NCBI GenBank assembly: GCA_964632015.1
Contig: CAZWAT010000151.1
Coordinates: forward strand, 1-6,868
Reading direction: 5' to 3'
DNA length: 6,868 nucleotides
Source: JAAYCO01 sp964632015
GTDB lineage: Bacteria; Planctomycetota; Phycisphaerae; SM23-33
The translations under genes and the position numbers were made by a program. Positions 1 to 5,552 of this stretch are shown here, piece after piece; the first letter of the stretch is position 1; the number at the start of each line of letters is the position of its first letter. The notes under the pieces were generated by a model, which searched no databases, had not been told where the DNA came from, and saw only the letters and a list, made by a program, of their open reading frames with translations.

Positions 1-54
1 GGCCTGTTCGCTGCCCGGCGTGGCGATGAGATGAATGTGGTTCGGCATGAGGCA
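1..54 (-). pseudogene. Y1 (REP-associated) transposase fragment, cut by window edge
   Basis: Read on the minus strand from 54 to 1 the frame gives CLMPNHIHLIATPGSEQA. This is the signature of the Y1_Tnp / REP-associated tyrosine transposase family (usual form YxLMPNHxHLxxxP), and the His-Ile-His is the metal-binding HUH motif. The roughly 40 residues that normally precede this motif are not present. Upstream of 54 the open frame runs through the 61-80 inverted element into sequence unlike the family N-terminus, so the gene looks 5'-truncated or rearranged. Its 3' end lies outside the window, so the state of the rest, including the catalytic tyrosine, is unknown. Family assignment rests on one short but distinctive motif. 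Confidence 0.6.
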
Positions 55-60
55 GGAACT

Positions 61-80
61 AAAAGGGTCAGGTACCTTTT
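61..80. repeat. AAAAGG/CCTTTT inverted element beside the transposase fragment
   Basis: AAAAGG (61-66) and CCTTTT (75-80) form a 6-bp inverted repeat around GTCAGGTA, and the element contains the palindrome GGTACC (71-76). It sits exactly where homology to the Y1 transposase stops. Such transposases act on short hairpin-forming repeats, so a REP-like or target-end role is reasonable, but there is only one copy in this window. Confidence 0.35.
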
Positions 81-199
81 TGGCAGCACGCACTGACGAA
101 AGAAGATAGATGAATAGAACATGTATGAATGCCCAGCTTGTACGCAGAAGCTGTGATGCCTTGAAAGATGATCGGTTGGGATGGGAAGGGGGGTGTGGG

Positions 200-1207
200 T
201 CAGTCGGCCTTGCCTCTATCGAAGAAGAGCGTGGGGAGCGACTGAATGAGGCTCTTGACGCCGTAGAGGCTTTCGACCTCGCCGCGGCAGTTGTACCAGC
301 AGCAGGTGCATTGGTTGTTGTGGGAATCGGCCCGCATTCGTTTGCGGATGGTCTCGACGCTGTGGCGGTAGAGATTGGCGATGGGTCTGGTCTTGCGTTC
401 GACGCAGATGGCGATGTCCCCGGTGGAATCGATATTGAAGAAGGCCCGTCCCGCGCGACAGCCGGGGATGCCGCCCGCGAGAAAGCGATCGAAGTTGGCG
501 AGGTAATGCGGGTTGGACAGAAAGTTGGAGTGCTTGCGTCGCAACTCAACCAGCCTGTCAGAAACTTTTGTTCCCGAGTGCTCGAACGCCTTTGAGCCCG
601 TCTTGAGGAACCCGTACGGCTGGACCATGAAATAAGCGTTGCGCCGCTTCGCCTGGATAATCAGCGGCTCGATATGATCGATGTTGTCATCCATAAGCAC
701 GGCGATAACATTAACGCGTTGCCATTTATGCACACGTGCATTATCGAGCATTTCCACGGCTCGCCATGCCTGTTCCCACGCACCGGGCATCTGTCTTTTG
801 CGGTCGTGCATCTCGGCTGAGGCGTAGTCTATGCTGATGGACACTCCCCACGTGCCGCTTTTCATCAGGTCGGTAGCGACCTGGGGCGTGACGAACCATC
901 CGTTGGTTGTCAGGAAGGGGAAGTGATACCTGCCTATGCGCTCGACGATCTCAGGGACGTCGGTTCGAAGCAGCGGTTCGCCTCCCGCAAGCGAAACCAG
1001 TAGCGAGCCCATCGACGCGAGTTTCTTTGCGCCTTGTTCGTACTGCTCGACGGAAGGTTCGGGGGCCTGTCCAAGCGGGTCATGCCAGTAATGACAGAAC
1101 CGGCATCGGAAGTTGCACCTGTAAGTCACCTGCCACGCGCACCAGATGGGGTTGCGTGATGTCCACGCCCTGAAGAGTCTCCACTTTTTACCGACTGGGG
1201 TGATCAT
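200..1207 (-). CDS. Radical SAM protein with SPASM-like C-terminal cysteine cluster
   Basis: A 335-residue radical SAM enzyme, a class that cleaves S-adenosylmethionine at a [4Fe-4S] cluster to start radical chemistry. The cluster motif CX3CX2C is C31, C35 and C38 (RCNFRCRFC), followed by the SAM-contacting GGEPLL at 75-80. The C-terminal part carries C250 and C268 in a CRAGRAFFNID...AICVE context, then C300, C302, C303 and C307. That pattern resembles the SPASM/twitch auxiliary-cluster domains of peptide- and protein-modifying radical SAM enzymes. No precursor peptide or sulfatase is next to it, so the substrate is unknown. ATG at 1207 is the only sensible start; no clear Shine-Dalgarno is seen. 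It begins about 32 bases beyond the rplT terminator and has no convincing promoter, so read-through from the translation operon is possible. No terminator was seen after its stop. Confidence 0.85.
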   Translation of the reverse strand: MITPVGKKWRLFRAWTSRNPIWCAWQVTYRCNFRCRFCHYWHDPLGQAPEPSVEQYEQGAKKLASMGSLLVSLAGGEPLLRTDVPEIVERIGRYHFPFLTTNGWFVTPQVATDLMKSGTWGVSISIDYASAEMHDRKRQMPGAWEQAWRAVEMLDNARVHKWQRVNVIAVLMDDNIDHIEPLIIQAKRRNAYFMVQPYGFLKTGSKAFEHSGTKVSDRLVELRRKHSNFLSNPHYLANFDRFLAGGIPGCRAGRAFFNIDSTGDIAICVERKTRPIANLYRHSVETIRKRMRADSHNNQCTCCWYNCRGEVESLYGVKSLIQSLPTLFFDRGKAD

Positions 1208-1239
1208 GTGTTAAAGTCGCCCGTTAATCTTCAGGCATG

Positions 1240-1265
1240 AAAAAGGGCATCACGGGGATGCCCTT
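1240..1265 (-). terminator. Intrinsic terminator of the thrS-infC-rpmI-rplT operon
   Basis: On the minus strand AAGGGCATC (1265-1257) pairs perfectly with GATGCCCTT (1251-1243) across a 5-base loop. The U tract is TTTTT (1244-1240), overlapping the stem end. It lies about 28 bases beyond the rplT stop and before the radical SAM start. Confidence 0.85.
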
Positions 1266-1293
1266 ATTCATCATATCATTGTTTGTTGGTCAC

Positions 1294-1659
1294 TTATGCT
1301 TTGGGGGTGGTTTGCAGACCTGCCGATGCGACAATTGCGTCGAAGGCGGCGGGGTCGGAAATGGCCAGTTCGCTGAGCATCTTGCGATTCAGGGCGATGT
1401 CTTTGACCCATAGTGCATGGATGAACTGGGAGTATCTCAGTCCTCTCGCTCGGCAGGCGGCGGTGATTCGGGTGATCCACAGGCTGCGGAAGTTCCGCTT
1501 GCGGGTCTTGCGATCTCGTGTGGCGTAAGCGCCTGCCCTGAGCGTGGACTGCAACGCCAGACGGTAATGCCTGCTGTTTGCGCCGACATATCCCCTGGCG
1601 GCCTTGAGTACCTTTTTGTGCTTTTGTTTGCGGGCTGAACCCAGCCTTACTCGTGACAT
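1294..1659 (-). CDS. rplT: 50S ribosomal protein L20
   Basis: L20 binds 23S rRNA early in large-subunit assembly and, in well-studied bacteria, represses its own operon by binding the mRNA. The 121-residue product shows the family pattern: basic N-terminal extension (MSRVRLGSARKQKHKKVLK), ARGYVGANSRHYRLA, the TRKRNFRSLWITRI core, and NRKMLSELAISDPAAFDAIV at the C-terminal globular end. Length is normal. AAGGAG (1673-1668) sits 8 bases before the ATG. It is the last gene of the thrS-infC-rpmI-rplT block and is followed by a strong terminator. Confidence 0.97.
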   Translation of the reverse strand: MSRVRLGSARKQKHKKVLKAARGYVGANSRHYRLALQSTLRAGAYATRDRKTRKRNFRSLWITRITAACRARGLRYSQFIHALWVKDIALNRKMLSELAISDPAAFDAIVASAGLQTTPKA

Positions 1660-1771
1660 CGTGATGGCTCCTTGCCTGGTCGGTGGACTCCTGAGATCAG
1701 GATGTTTGTAGTCGGTGGCGCTATCCGACGCGTTCCATGTGAACTCCCACCTGAACCTGAATTAATGCTAT
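1660..1771 (-). other. rpmI-rplT spacer with two small hairpins
   Basis: This 112-base spacer is long for two ribosomal protein genes that are normally nearly adjacent. On the minus strand GTCGG/CCGAC (1729-1725 with 1715-1711, 9-base loop) and TCCTG/CAGGA (1702-1698 with 1693-1689, 4-base loop) can form. There is no U tract, so they are not terminators. A role in L20 feedback or RNA processing is possible but unproven. Confidence 0.3.
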
Positions 1772-1969
1772 TTATGCGCCTTTCAGCATCTTCTTGACGT
1801 TCTTGATGAACACCTTGGGCATGTCGTCCTGCTTGCGGAACCGCCTGAGACGTTTTGGCGATTTTACCGACTTGAGGTGGCCGGCGCCCGGGTGGTATCT
1901 CTTGATCTTGCCATTAGCGGTCAGTTTGACTCGCTTGGCAGCCGATTTGTTTGTCTTGTTCTTATGCAT
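1772..1969 (-). CDS. rpmI: 50S ribosomal protein L35
   Basis: A 65-residue, strongly basic protein of the normal L35 length. It has the family features: KNKTNKSAAKRVKLTANGKIKR at the start (compare the usual KMKTxKxAAKRFKxTxxGKxKR), then HLKSVKSPKRLRRFRK and a C-terminal VKKMLKGA. ATG at 1969 follows AGAGGT (1980-1975) by 5 bases. A second ATG at 1973 overlaps it in another frame (ATGCATG) but reaches a stop after three codons. Located between infC and rplT, as in most bacteria. Confidence 0.95.
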   Translation of the reverse strand: MHKNKTNKSAAKRVKLTANGKIKRYHPGAGHLKSVKSPKRLRRFRKQDDMPKVFIKNVKKMLKGA

Positions 1970-2009
1970 GCATTACCTCTGCTTCGCCGTTGGGGCGTAA
2001 AGTCCTACC

Positions 2010-2037
2010 ATCATAACAACTGTTGGCGGCGTGTAAA
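2010..2037 (-). promoter_or_regulatory. Candidate internal promoter for rpmI-rplT
   Basis: On the minus strand TTTACA (2037-2032) and TATGAT (2015-2010) are separated by 16 bp, each one mismatch from the sigma-70 consensus. The predicted start near 2003 would give a leader of about 34 bases before rpmI. It lies just after the hairpin at 2050-2080, so rpmI-rplT could be transcribed partly independently of thrS-infC. Confidence 0.45.
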
Positions 2038-2049
2038 TACCGCGAATGC

Positions 2050-2080
2050 AAAAATCTTGCGGCAAAGTGAAGATTTGCCG
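2050..2080 (-). promoter_or_regulatory. Hairpin / possible pseudoknot after infC
   Basis: On the minus strand CGGCAAA (2080-2074) pairs with TTTGCCG (2066-2060) across the 7-base loop TCTTCAC. A TTTTT tract (2054-2050) follows 5 bases after the stem. AAATCTT (2076-2070) can instead pair with AAGATTT (2058-2052); alternatively the loop TCTT can pair with the downstream AAGA to form an H-type pseudoknot on top of the first stem. This could be a weak terminator after infC or an L20 autoregulatory site, since the E. coli L20 operator upstream of rpmI includes a pseudoknot. Only the pairing is seen; the function is inferred. Confidence 0.4.
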
Positions 2081-2145
2081 TCTTGTTTGCTCTGACTCAG
2101 CTCATTGGTCGGGTCTATGCGTCGCTGACCGCCGGTCAGTCTGGC

Positions 2146-2694
2146 TCACCCTGCGCTTTGCTGGTTTTTGGGTTCGGGCTTTCTGGCGAGCGGTGCGAGC
2201 GTCATGGTCATGCGCCGCCCCTCGAAGCGGTAATTCTGGTCGACCTTGCTGACCTCGGCGAGCTGCTCTTTGATGCTGCTGAAGATCTTCTGGCCCTCAT
2301 CAAGGTGGGCAAGCTCCCTTCCTCTGAAGCGAAGCGTGAACTGCACCCGGTCGCCGCGGGAAAGGAAATCACGAGCACGCTGAACCTTGATGCCAAGATC
2401 ATGCTCGCCGATCTTGGGCGTTTTTATGCGGATTTCCTTAAGTTCCGTCTCACGTCGGGTGGACTTGGACTTCTGCTCCTTCTTCCGCTGGGAATACTTC
2501 CACTTACCGTAATCCATAATGCGGCAGACTGGAGGTCTGGAAGTTGGGGCGACCTCGACAAGATCCAACCCCGCCTGACGCGCGCGATCCATGGCGTCGC
2601 GCACATCCACGATGCCCACTTGCTGATTATTCTCGTCTATAAGACGAATGGGCGAAATGCGAATCTGCTCATTGCAACGAAGACCCTTTTCGAT
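2146..2694 (-). CDS. infC: Translation initiation factor IF-3 with ATC start codon
   Basis: IF3 binds the 30S subunit, discriminates against wrong start codons and prevents premature subunit joining. The 182-residue product has the N-domain (NEQIRISPIRLIDENNQQVG, then GLDLVEVAP and the hallmark PPVCRIMDYGKWKYSQ), a lysine-rich linker, and the C-domain (KEIRIKTPKIGEHDLGIKV, LRFRGRELAH, EGRRMTMTLAP). No ATG, GTG or TTG occurs in frame between the upstream stop (TAA near 2773) and the GTG at 2619, which would delete the first 25 residues including the conserved NEQIR segment. AAGGAG (2707-2702) lies 7 bases before ATC (2694-2692), which is therefore the likely start. Rare start codons are a known feature of infC (AUU in E. 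coli) and make IF3 limit its own synthesis. thrS ends 98 bases upstream. Confidence 0.93.
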   Translation of the reverse strand: MEKGLRCNEQIRISPIRLIDENNQQVGIVDVRDAMDRARQAGLDLVEVAPTSRPPVCRIMDYGKWKYSQRKKEQKSKSTRRETELKEIRIKTPKIGEHDLGIKVQRARDFLSRGDRVQFTLRFRGRELAHLDEGQKIFSSIKEQLAEVSKVDQNYRFEGRRMTMTLAPLARKPEPKNQQSAG

Positions 2695-2701
2695 GACCGT
2701 T

Positions 2702-2707
2702 CTCCTT
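2702..2707 (-). promoter_or_regulatory. infC ribosome binding site that fixes the ATC start
   Basis: Consensus AAGGAG on the minus strand with a 7-base spacer (AACGGTC) to ATC at 2694. GTC and ACG just upstream are other non-standard triplets, but they would leave only 4 or 1 bases of spacing. Confidence 0.8.
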
Positions 2708-2792
2708 GAATGTCCTGCTGTGCCCGGCCTTGACGCAAGACCGCAAAGGCTGCAGCGTTACTATAGTACGCTTAAATACCCCAAAGTTGCCA

Positions 2793-4775
2793 CTAATTAG
2801 CGCCGGTAGATTGGTTTTGCACGAGGCTGCGAGAGCTGATCTCGTCGCTGAGGCGTGCGATGAACGCCTCGATAGGCATCACGCCATGATCGACTGAGCC
2901 TCTTCCTCGCACCGACACCGTCTGATCCTGCTGTTCGTTCGTTCCCACAATAACCATATATGGGGTCTTTTCGAGCGACGCCCGACGGATCTTTGCACCG
3001 ATCTTCTCGGGCGAGGCGTCTTTGTGCGCCCTGATGCCCGCTCGTCTCAGGGCGGAATATACCTGCTGGGCATAGTCCGCAACCTTGTCGCTGACAGGAA
3101 GCACCGTCGCCTGAACCGGTGACAACCACAGCGGAAAGGCCCCACCGAAATGCTCTATGAGTATGCCGATGAATCGTTCGAGCGAACCGAACGGCGCCCG
3201 GTGAATCATCACAGGCTGGTGGGGTCGGTTGTCCTCGCCGATGTATTCCATATCGAAACGCTGGGGAAGGTTGTAGTCCACCTGGATCGTACCAAGCTGC
3301 CACTGCCTTCCGATGCAGTCTCGAACCACGAAGTCGATCTTCGGGCCATAGAAGACGGCGTCGCCGATTCCCTCGGTGTAGTTCATGCCCAACTTGCGAA
3401 TGACGTTGCGAATGTTCTGCTCCGCCATCGCCCAGTGCTCGGCGTCTCCGGCGTACTTGTCGCTGTTGGGATCGCGCAGGCCTATGCGTACGCGATAATC
3501 GTTCAGGCCCAGTGTCTCCAATACGAGCTTCACCAGGTCCACGCAGGATTCTATCTCGGATTCAAGTTGCTCCTGCGTGCAGATGATGTGTGCGTCGTCC
3601 TGTGTGAAACCTCTCACCCTGGTCAGTCCGCTGAGCTCACCGGACTGCTCGAAGCGGTACACCGTTCCGAACTCCGCCAGTCTCAGGGGCAAGTCGCGAT
3701 AGCTGTGCTGACGGGCCTTGTATATTTGTATGTGGTGCGGGCAGTTCATCGGCTTGAGCAGGTAGGCTTCTTCACCGTCAAGCTCGATCGGCGGAAACTG
3801 CGACTCCTTATAATAAGGATAGTGCCCGCTGGTGCGATAAAGCCCCAGCCTGCCAATGTGCGGGGTCGCCACGATCTGGTAATCTCGCTTGATCAACTCA
3901 TCCTGCAACCAGTTCATCAACTGCATGCGAAGGGTCGCGCCCTTTGGCAACCAAAGCACCAGGCCTGGGCCGACCTCGTCGGAAATCTGAAACAGGTCAA
4001 GTTGCTTTCCGAGCACACGATGGTCCCGCTTGCGGGCCTGCTCGATCCGCTCGATGTGCTCCTTGAGCGATTTCTCATCGAAGAACGCCACGCCGTAGAT
4101 GCGGGTGAGCATCTTGTTTCGCTCGTCACCGCGCCAGTATGCCCCGGCTGTGGTGAGCAGGGCGATGGACTTCACCCACCCGGTGTGGGGCAGGTGGGGA
4201 CCTCGGCACATGTCAAGGAACTCGCCCTGGCGATAGAGGCTCACCGTCTCGATGTTCTGTTCGCGAACCAGGTCGTGCATCATCTCGACCTTATAATCCT
4301 GGTTGATTTGCTTCATCGCGTCGATGGCTTGGGCGACGGGCATTTCGACTCGCTCGATGGGGATCTTCTGGGAGATGATCTTTCGCATCTCCTTCTCTAT
4401 GCGGGAGAGATCCTCGCTGTTGATGGGGGAAGGCAGGTCGAAATCGTAGTAGTACCCGTACTGAAAATCTTCGGTAAGCGCCGGGCCTATGGTGTATTTG
4501 ACCTCAGTGCCGAAGATGTTCATCACCGCCTGCGCCAGCACGTGGGCAGCGGTGTGGCGCAGTATCTCCGGGGCCTCTTCGCTCTTGTCGGTGATGATGG
4601 TCACATGGTGGGTACCGGTTTCGATTGTGTGCGTGATGTCCGTGAGCGCGTCGTCCACCCTGGCGGCGATTGCTGACTTCGCCAGCCTGGGCGAAATGCG
4701 CTGGGCTATCTCGCACACGCTTACGGGTTGTTCAAATTCAAGTTTGCTTCCGTCCGGCAGTTCTATGGTAATCAT
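2793..4775 (-). CDS. thrS: Threonyl-tRNA synthetase
   Basis: A class II aminoacyl-tRNA synthetase that charges tRNA-Thr in the cytoplasm; full length at 660 residues. In order it has: a TGS domain (1 to about 62, ITIELPDGSK); an editing domain with HTAAH (H74, H78) and CRGPH (C190, H194), matching the site that clears Ser-tRNA-Thr; a catalytic domain with zinc ligands C345 (MNCPHH), H396 (DDAHIIC) and H525 (MIHRAPFGS); class II motif 2 (YRFEQSGELSGLTRVRGFTQDD) and motif 3 with the final arginine at 534 (SLERF); and a C-terminal anticodon-binding domain (about 550 to the end). ATG at 4775 is chosen because GAGG (4785-4782) lies 6 bases before it and the TGS domain starts there. In-frame ATG at 4787 and GTG at 4793 lack such a site. 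It is preceded by a threonine-codon leader and an attenuator-like terminator. Confidence 0.98.
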   Translation of the reverse strand: MITIELPDGSKLEFEQPVSVCEIAQRISPRLAKSAIAARVDDALTDITHTIETGTHHVTIITDKSEEAPEILRHTAAHVLAQAVMNIFGTEVKYTIGPALTEDFQYGYYYDFDLPSPINSEDLSRIEKEMRKIISQKIPIERVEMPVAQAIDAMKQINQDYKVEMMHDLVREQNIETVSLYRQGEFLDMCRGPHLPHTGWVKSIALLTTAGAYWRGDERNKMLTRIYGVAFFDEKSLKEHIERIEQARKRDHRVLGKQLDLFQISDEVGPGLVLWLPKGATLRMQLMNWLQDELIKRDYQIVATPHIGRLGLYRTSGHYPYYKESQFPPIELDGEEAYLLKPMNCPHHIQIYKARQHSYRDLPLRLAEFGTVYRFEQSGELSGLTRVRGFTQDDAHIICTQEQLESEIESCVDLVKLVLETLGLNDYRVRIGLRDPNSDKYAGDAEHWAMAEQNIRNVIRKLGMNYTEGIGDAVFYGPKIDFVVRDCIGRQWQLGTIQVDYNLPQRFDMEYIGEDNRPHQPVMIHRAPFGSLERFIGILIEHFGGAFPLWLSPVQATVLPVSDKVADYAQQVYSALRRAGIRAHKDASPEKIGAKIRRASLEKTPYMVIVGTNEQQDQTVSVRGRGSVDHGVMPIEAFIARLSDEISSRSLVQNQSTGAN

Positions 4776-4793
4776 GATTTGCCTCATATACAC

Positions 4794-4823
4794 AAAAAGG
4801 CCGGCAGGCGATTGTGCCCGACC
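4794..4823 (-). terminator. Attenuator terminator in the thrS leader
   Basis: On the minus strand GGTCGGGCA (4823-4815) pairs with TGCCGGCC (4806-4799), giving eight pairs with one G-U and one bulged G around an 8-base loop. TTTTT (4798-4794) follows directly. Only 18 bases separate it from the thrS ATG. No minus-strand gene other than the 11-codon leader peptide precedes it, so it can only act on thrS's own transcript. A candidate antiterminator pairs GA(TC)CCAT (4854-4847, TC bulged) with ATGGTC (4825-4820), which removes the 5' arm of the terminator. Confidence 0.7.
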
Positions 4824-4855
4824 ATGACACGCCAGAATGTTTCCCTATGGGATCA

Positions 4856-4891
4856 TCAAGCGTTCGTGGTAGTGGTCGTGGTTGTCAGCAT
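4856..4891 (-). CDS. Threonine-rich leader peptide of thrS
   Basis: ATG at 4891 opens an 11-codon frame, MLTTTTTTTNA, ending in TGA (4858-4856). Codons 3-9 are ACA ACC ACG ACC ACT ACC ACG: seven threonines in a row using all four Thr codons. The stop is 32 bases before the attenuator hairpin, the usual distance in amino-acid attenuators such as thrL or pheL. A weak AAGG (4908-4905) lies 13 bases upstream. Expected role: ribosomes stall here when Thr-tRNA is scarce, leaving 4847-4854 free to form the antiterminator so that thrS is transcribed. A ribosome that reaches the stop covers this segment and the terminator forms. The reading frame and hairpin are seen directly; the mechanism is inferred from known attenuators. 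Confidence 0.75.
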   Translation of the reverse strand: MLTTTTTTTNA

Positions 4892-4923
4892 AATCGCGTG
4901 CCAGCCTTAATCTCTTACATCAT

Positions 4924-4951
4924 AGTCTATTACGTCTGGAATAAGTGTCAA
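4924..4951 (-). promoter_or_regulatory. Candidate promoter of thrS leader and operon
   Basis: On the minus strand a perfect TTGACA (4951-4946) is followed after 16 bp by TAGACT (4929-4924), which matches the -10 consensus at four of six positions including the key T1, A2 and T6. A start near 4917 would place the leader-peptide ATG about 26 bases in. TATGAT at 4924-4919 is a better -10 by sequence but would leave a 21-bp spacer. Confidence 0.55.
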
Positions 4952-4960
4952 GTTTATTTA

Positions 4961-4981
4961 ACCCCGCCCCCCCTGCGGGGT
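4961..4981. repeat. GC-rich inverted repeat between divergent genes
   Basis: ACCCCGC (4961-4967) and GCGGGGT (4975-4981) form a perfect 7-bp inverted repeat around a C-rich loop. It lies just upstream of the thrS promoter and about 60 bases before the small gene on the plus strand. No U tract follows on either strand, so it is not a typical terminator. It may be a protein site or a structural element. Confidence 0.35.
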
Positions 4982-5042
4982 CTCGTAGAATCGCCTGGCA
5001 ATGCGGACTATGATTAATTGGGAAGTCAATCGGAGGTGCGTC

Positions 5043-5228
5043 ATGGACGAAGTCGCCATCAAATTGTCCTCTGACGAGGCGAAACAGTTGAGGGAAGTCA
5101 TCGAGCACGAAATCGGGGAGATGAGGGTTGAGCGTCGACGAACCGACGCCGAGGCCTACCGTCGGCAGGTGTCTGAACGGATACAGGCGTTCGAAAACAT
5201 GCTGAACAAGCTCAAGTCCGCAGCCTGA
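5043..5228 (+). CDS. Small charged helical protein of unknown function
   Basis: A 61-residue product beginning MDEVAIKLSSDEAKQLREV and ending NMLNKLKSAA. It is rich in E, K and R, has no cysteine, no signal peptide and no membrane segment. Two amphipathic helices are likely: about 9-28 (SSDEAKQLREVIEHEIGEMR) and about 33-58 (TDAEAYRRQVSERIQAFENM), suggesting a helical hairpin or a coiled-coil dimer. I do not recognise a named family, though the pattern recalls small conserved proteins with an EEAxxLRxxLExxLxxLRxE...T core. ATG at 5043 is chosen because GGAGGT (5032-5037) lies 5 bases upstream. An in-frame ATG at 5001 would add 14 residues but lacks a ribosome binding site. It is divergent from thrS, and no clear promoter was found. 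Confidence 0.75.
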   Translation: MDEVAIKLSSDEAKQLREVIEHEIGEMRVERRRTDAEAYRRQVSERIQAFENMLNKLKSAA

Positions 5229-5269
5229 CCCGCCTTCCACCAGCGGTGCCACCAGACCCGAGCGGGGCT

Positions 5270-5375
5270 ATTTATCCTCTGATTGGAGACGTTTATACCC
5301 ATTTATCCTCCGACTGGAGACGTTTATTCTTATTTATCCCATCGCGGAGACATTTATCCTCCATTTATCCTCCAT
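5270..5375. repeat. 31-bp tandem array of TTTATCC boxes
   Basis: Three 31-bp units start at 5270, 5301 and 5332, with a partial fourth at 5363. Each begins ATTTATCC; units 1 and 2 continue to TGGAGACGTTTAT. Same-orientation TTTAT boxes start at 5271, 5292, 5302, 5323, 5333, 5353 and 5364, spaced 21, 10, 21, 10, 20 and 11 bp. All seven therefore face the same side of the DNA helix. This is the layout of a cooperative regulator-binding array. It lies about 230-335 bp upstream of the promoter of the regulator at 5672. There is no replication gene nearby to suggest iterons. Confidence 0.75.
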
Positions 5376-5377
5376 AA

Positions 5378-5432
5378 CCCCAATCTGGCAATTTCAAGCT
5401 CTCTCAGGGCCTGATTTATAGGGAAATTGGGG
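5378..5432. repeat. Distant inverted repeat CCCCAAT/ATTGGGG
   Basis: CCCCAAT (5378-5384) and ATTGGGG (5426-5432) are inverted copies. Nearby AATTTC (5390-5395) and GAAATT (5423-5428) are also complementary but cannot pair in register with the first. TTTATAG at 5415-5421, a variant of the array box, lies between the arms. Meaning is unclear. Confidence 0.3.
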
Positions 5433-5467
5433 CATTATCGGCCCTTCGGATGCCTCTGATTGCATGG

Positions 5468-5496
5468 AAAGGATAAATGATTCCGATTTATCCTTT
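5468..5496. promoter_or_regulatory. Perfect 11-bp inverted repeat of the GGATAAA box (operator)
   Basis: AAAGGATAAAT (5468-5478) and ATTTATCCTTT (5486-5496) are a perfect inverted repeat around GATTCCG. The half-site is the same box that builds the 31-bp array. This fits an operator for a dimeric regulator, most simply the product of the gene at 5672. It lies about 90 bp before that gene's -35. Confidence 0.65.
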
Positions 5497-5552
5497 TGGA
5501 TCGTAAGTGTTTGCAAAGATGGTGGTTACGTTGGCGGAAAGCGTGGTATATT

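Noticed and set aside
110..595. Plus-strand open frame of 161 codons over the radical SAM 3' end
   Set aside because: Antisense to the radical SAM gene, with low-complexity Ala/Gly/Val/Asp-rich translation typical of a shadow frame, and no ribosome binding site.
2146..2619. IF3 starting at GTG 2619
   Set aside because: It would remove about 25 conserved N-domain residues and has no Shine-Dalgarno; ATC at 2694 has a perfect one.
3150..4676. Long open frame on the plus strand opposite thrS (508 codons)
   Set aside because: It is fully antisense to an unmistakable threonyl-tRNA synthetase, its translation matches no family, and it is explained by codon bias of the real gene.
4776..4793. thrS starting at GTG 4793 or ATG 4787
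   Set aside because: Both are in frame, but they sit against the terminator U tract without a ribosome binding site. ATG 4775 has GAGG at 6 bases and matches the family N-terminus.
4895..4908. T-box-like string (AAGGCTGGCACGCG) in the thrS leader
   Set aside because: It resembles the T-box consensus but lacks one C. It lies upstream of the leader peptide rather than just before the terminator, and no specifier stem could be found; the Thr leader peptide explains the region better.
4961..4981. Terminator call for the ACCCCGC/GCGGGGT hairpin
   Set aside because: No U tract on either strand and no gene ending next to it.
5270..5375. CRISPR array or replication iterons
   Set aside because: The 31-bp period has no variable spacers, and there are no cas or replication genes. 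Box phasing and an exact copy in a promoter favour operator sites.
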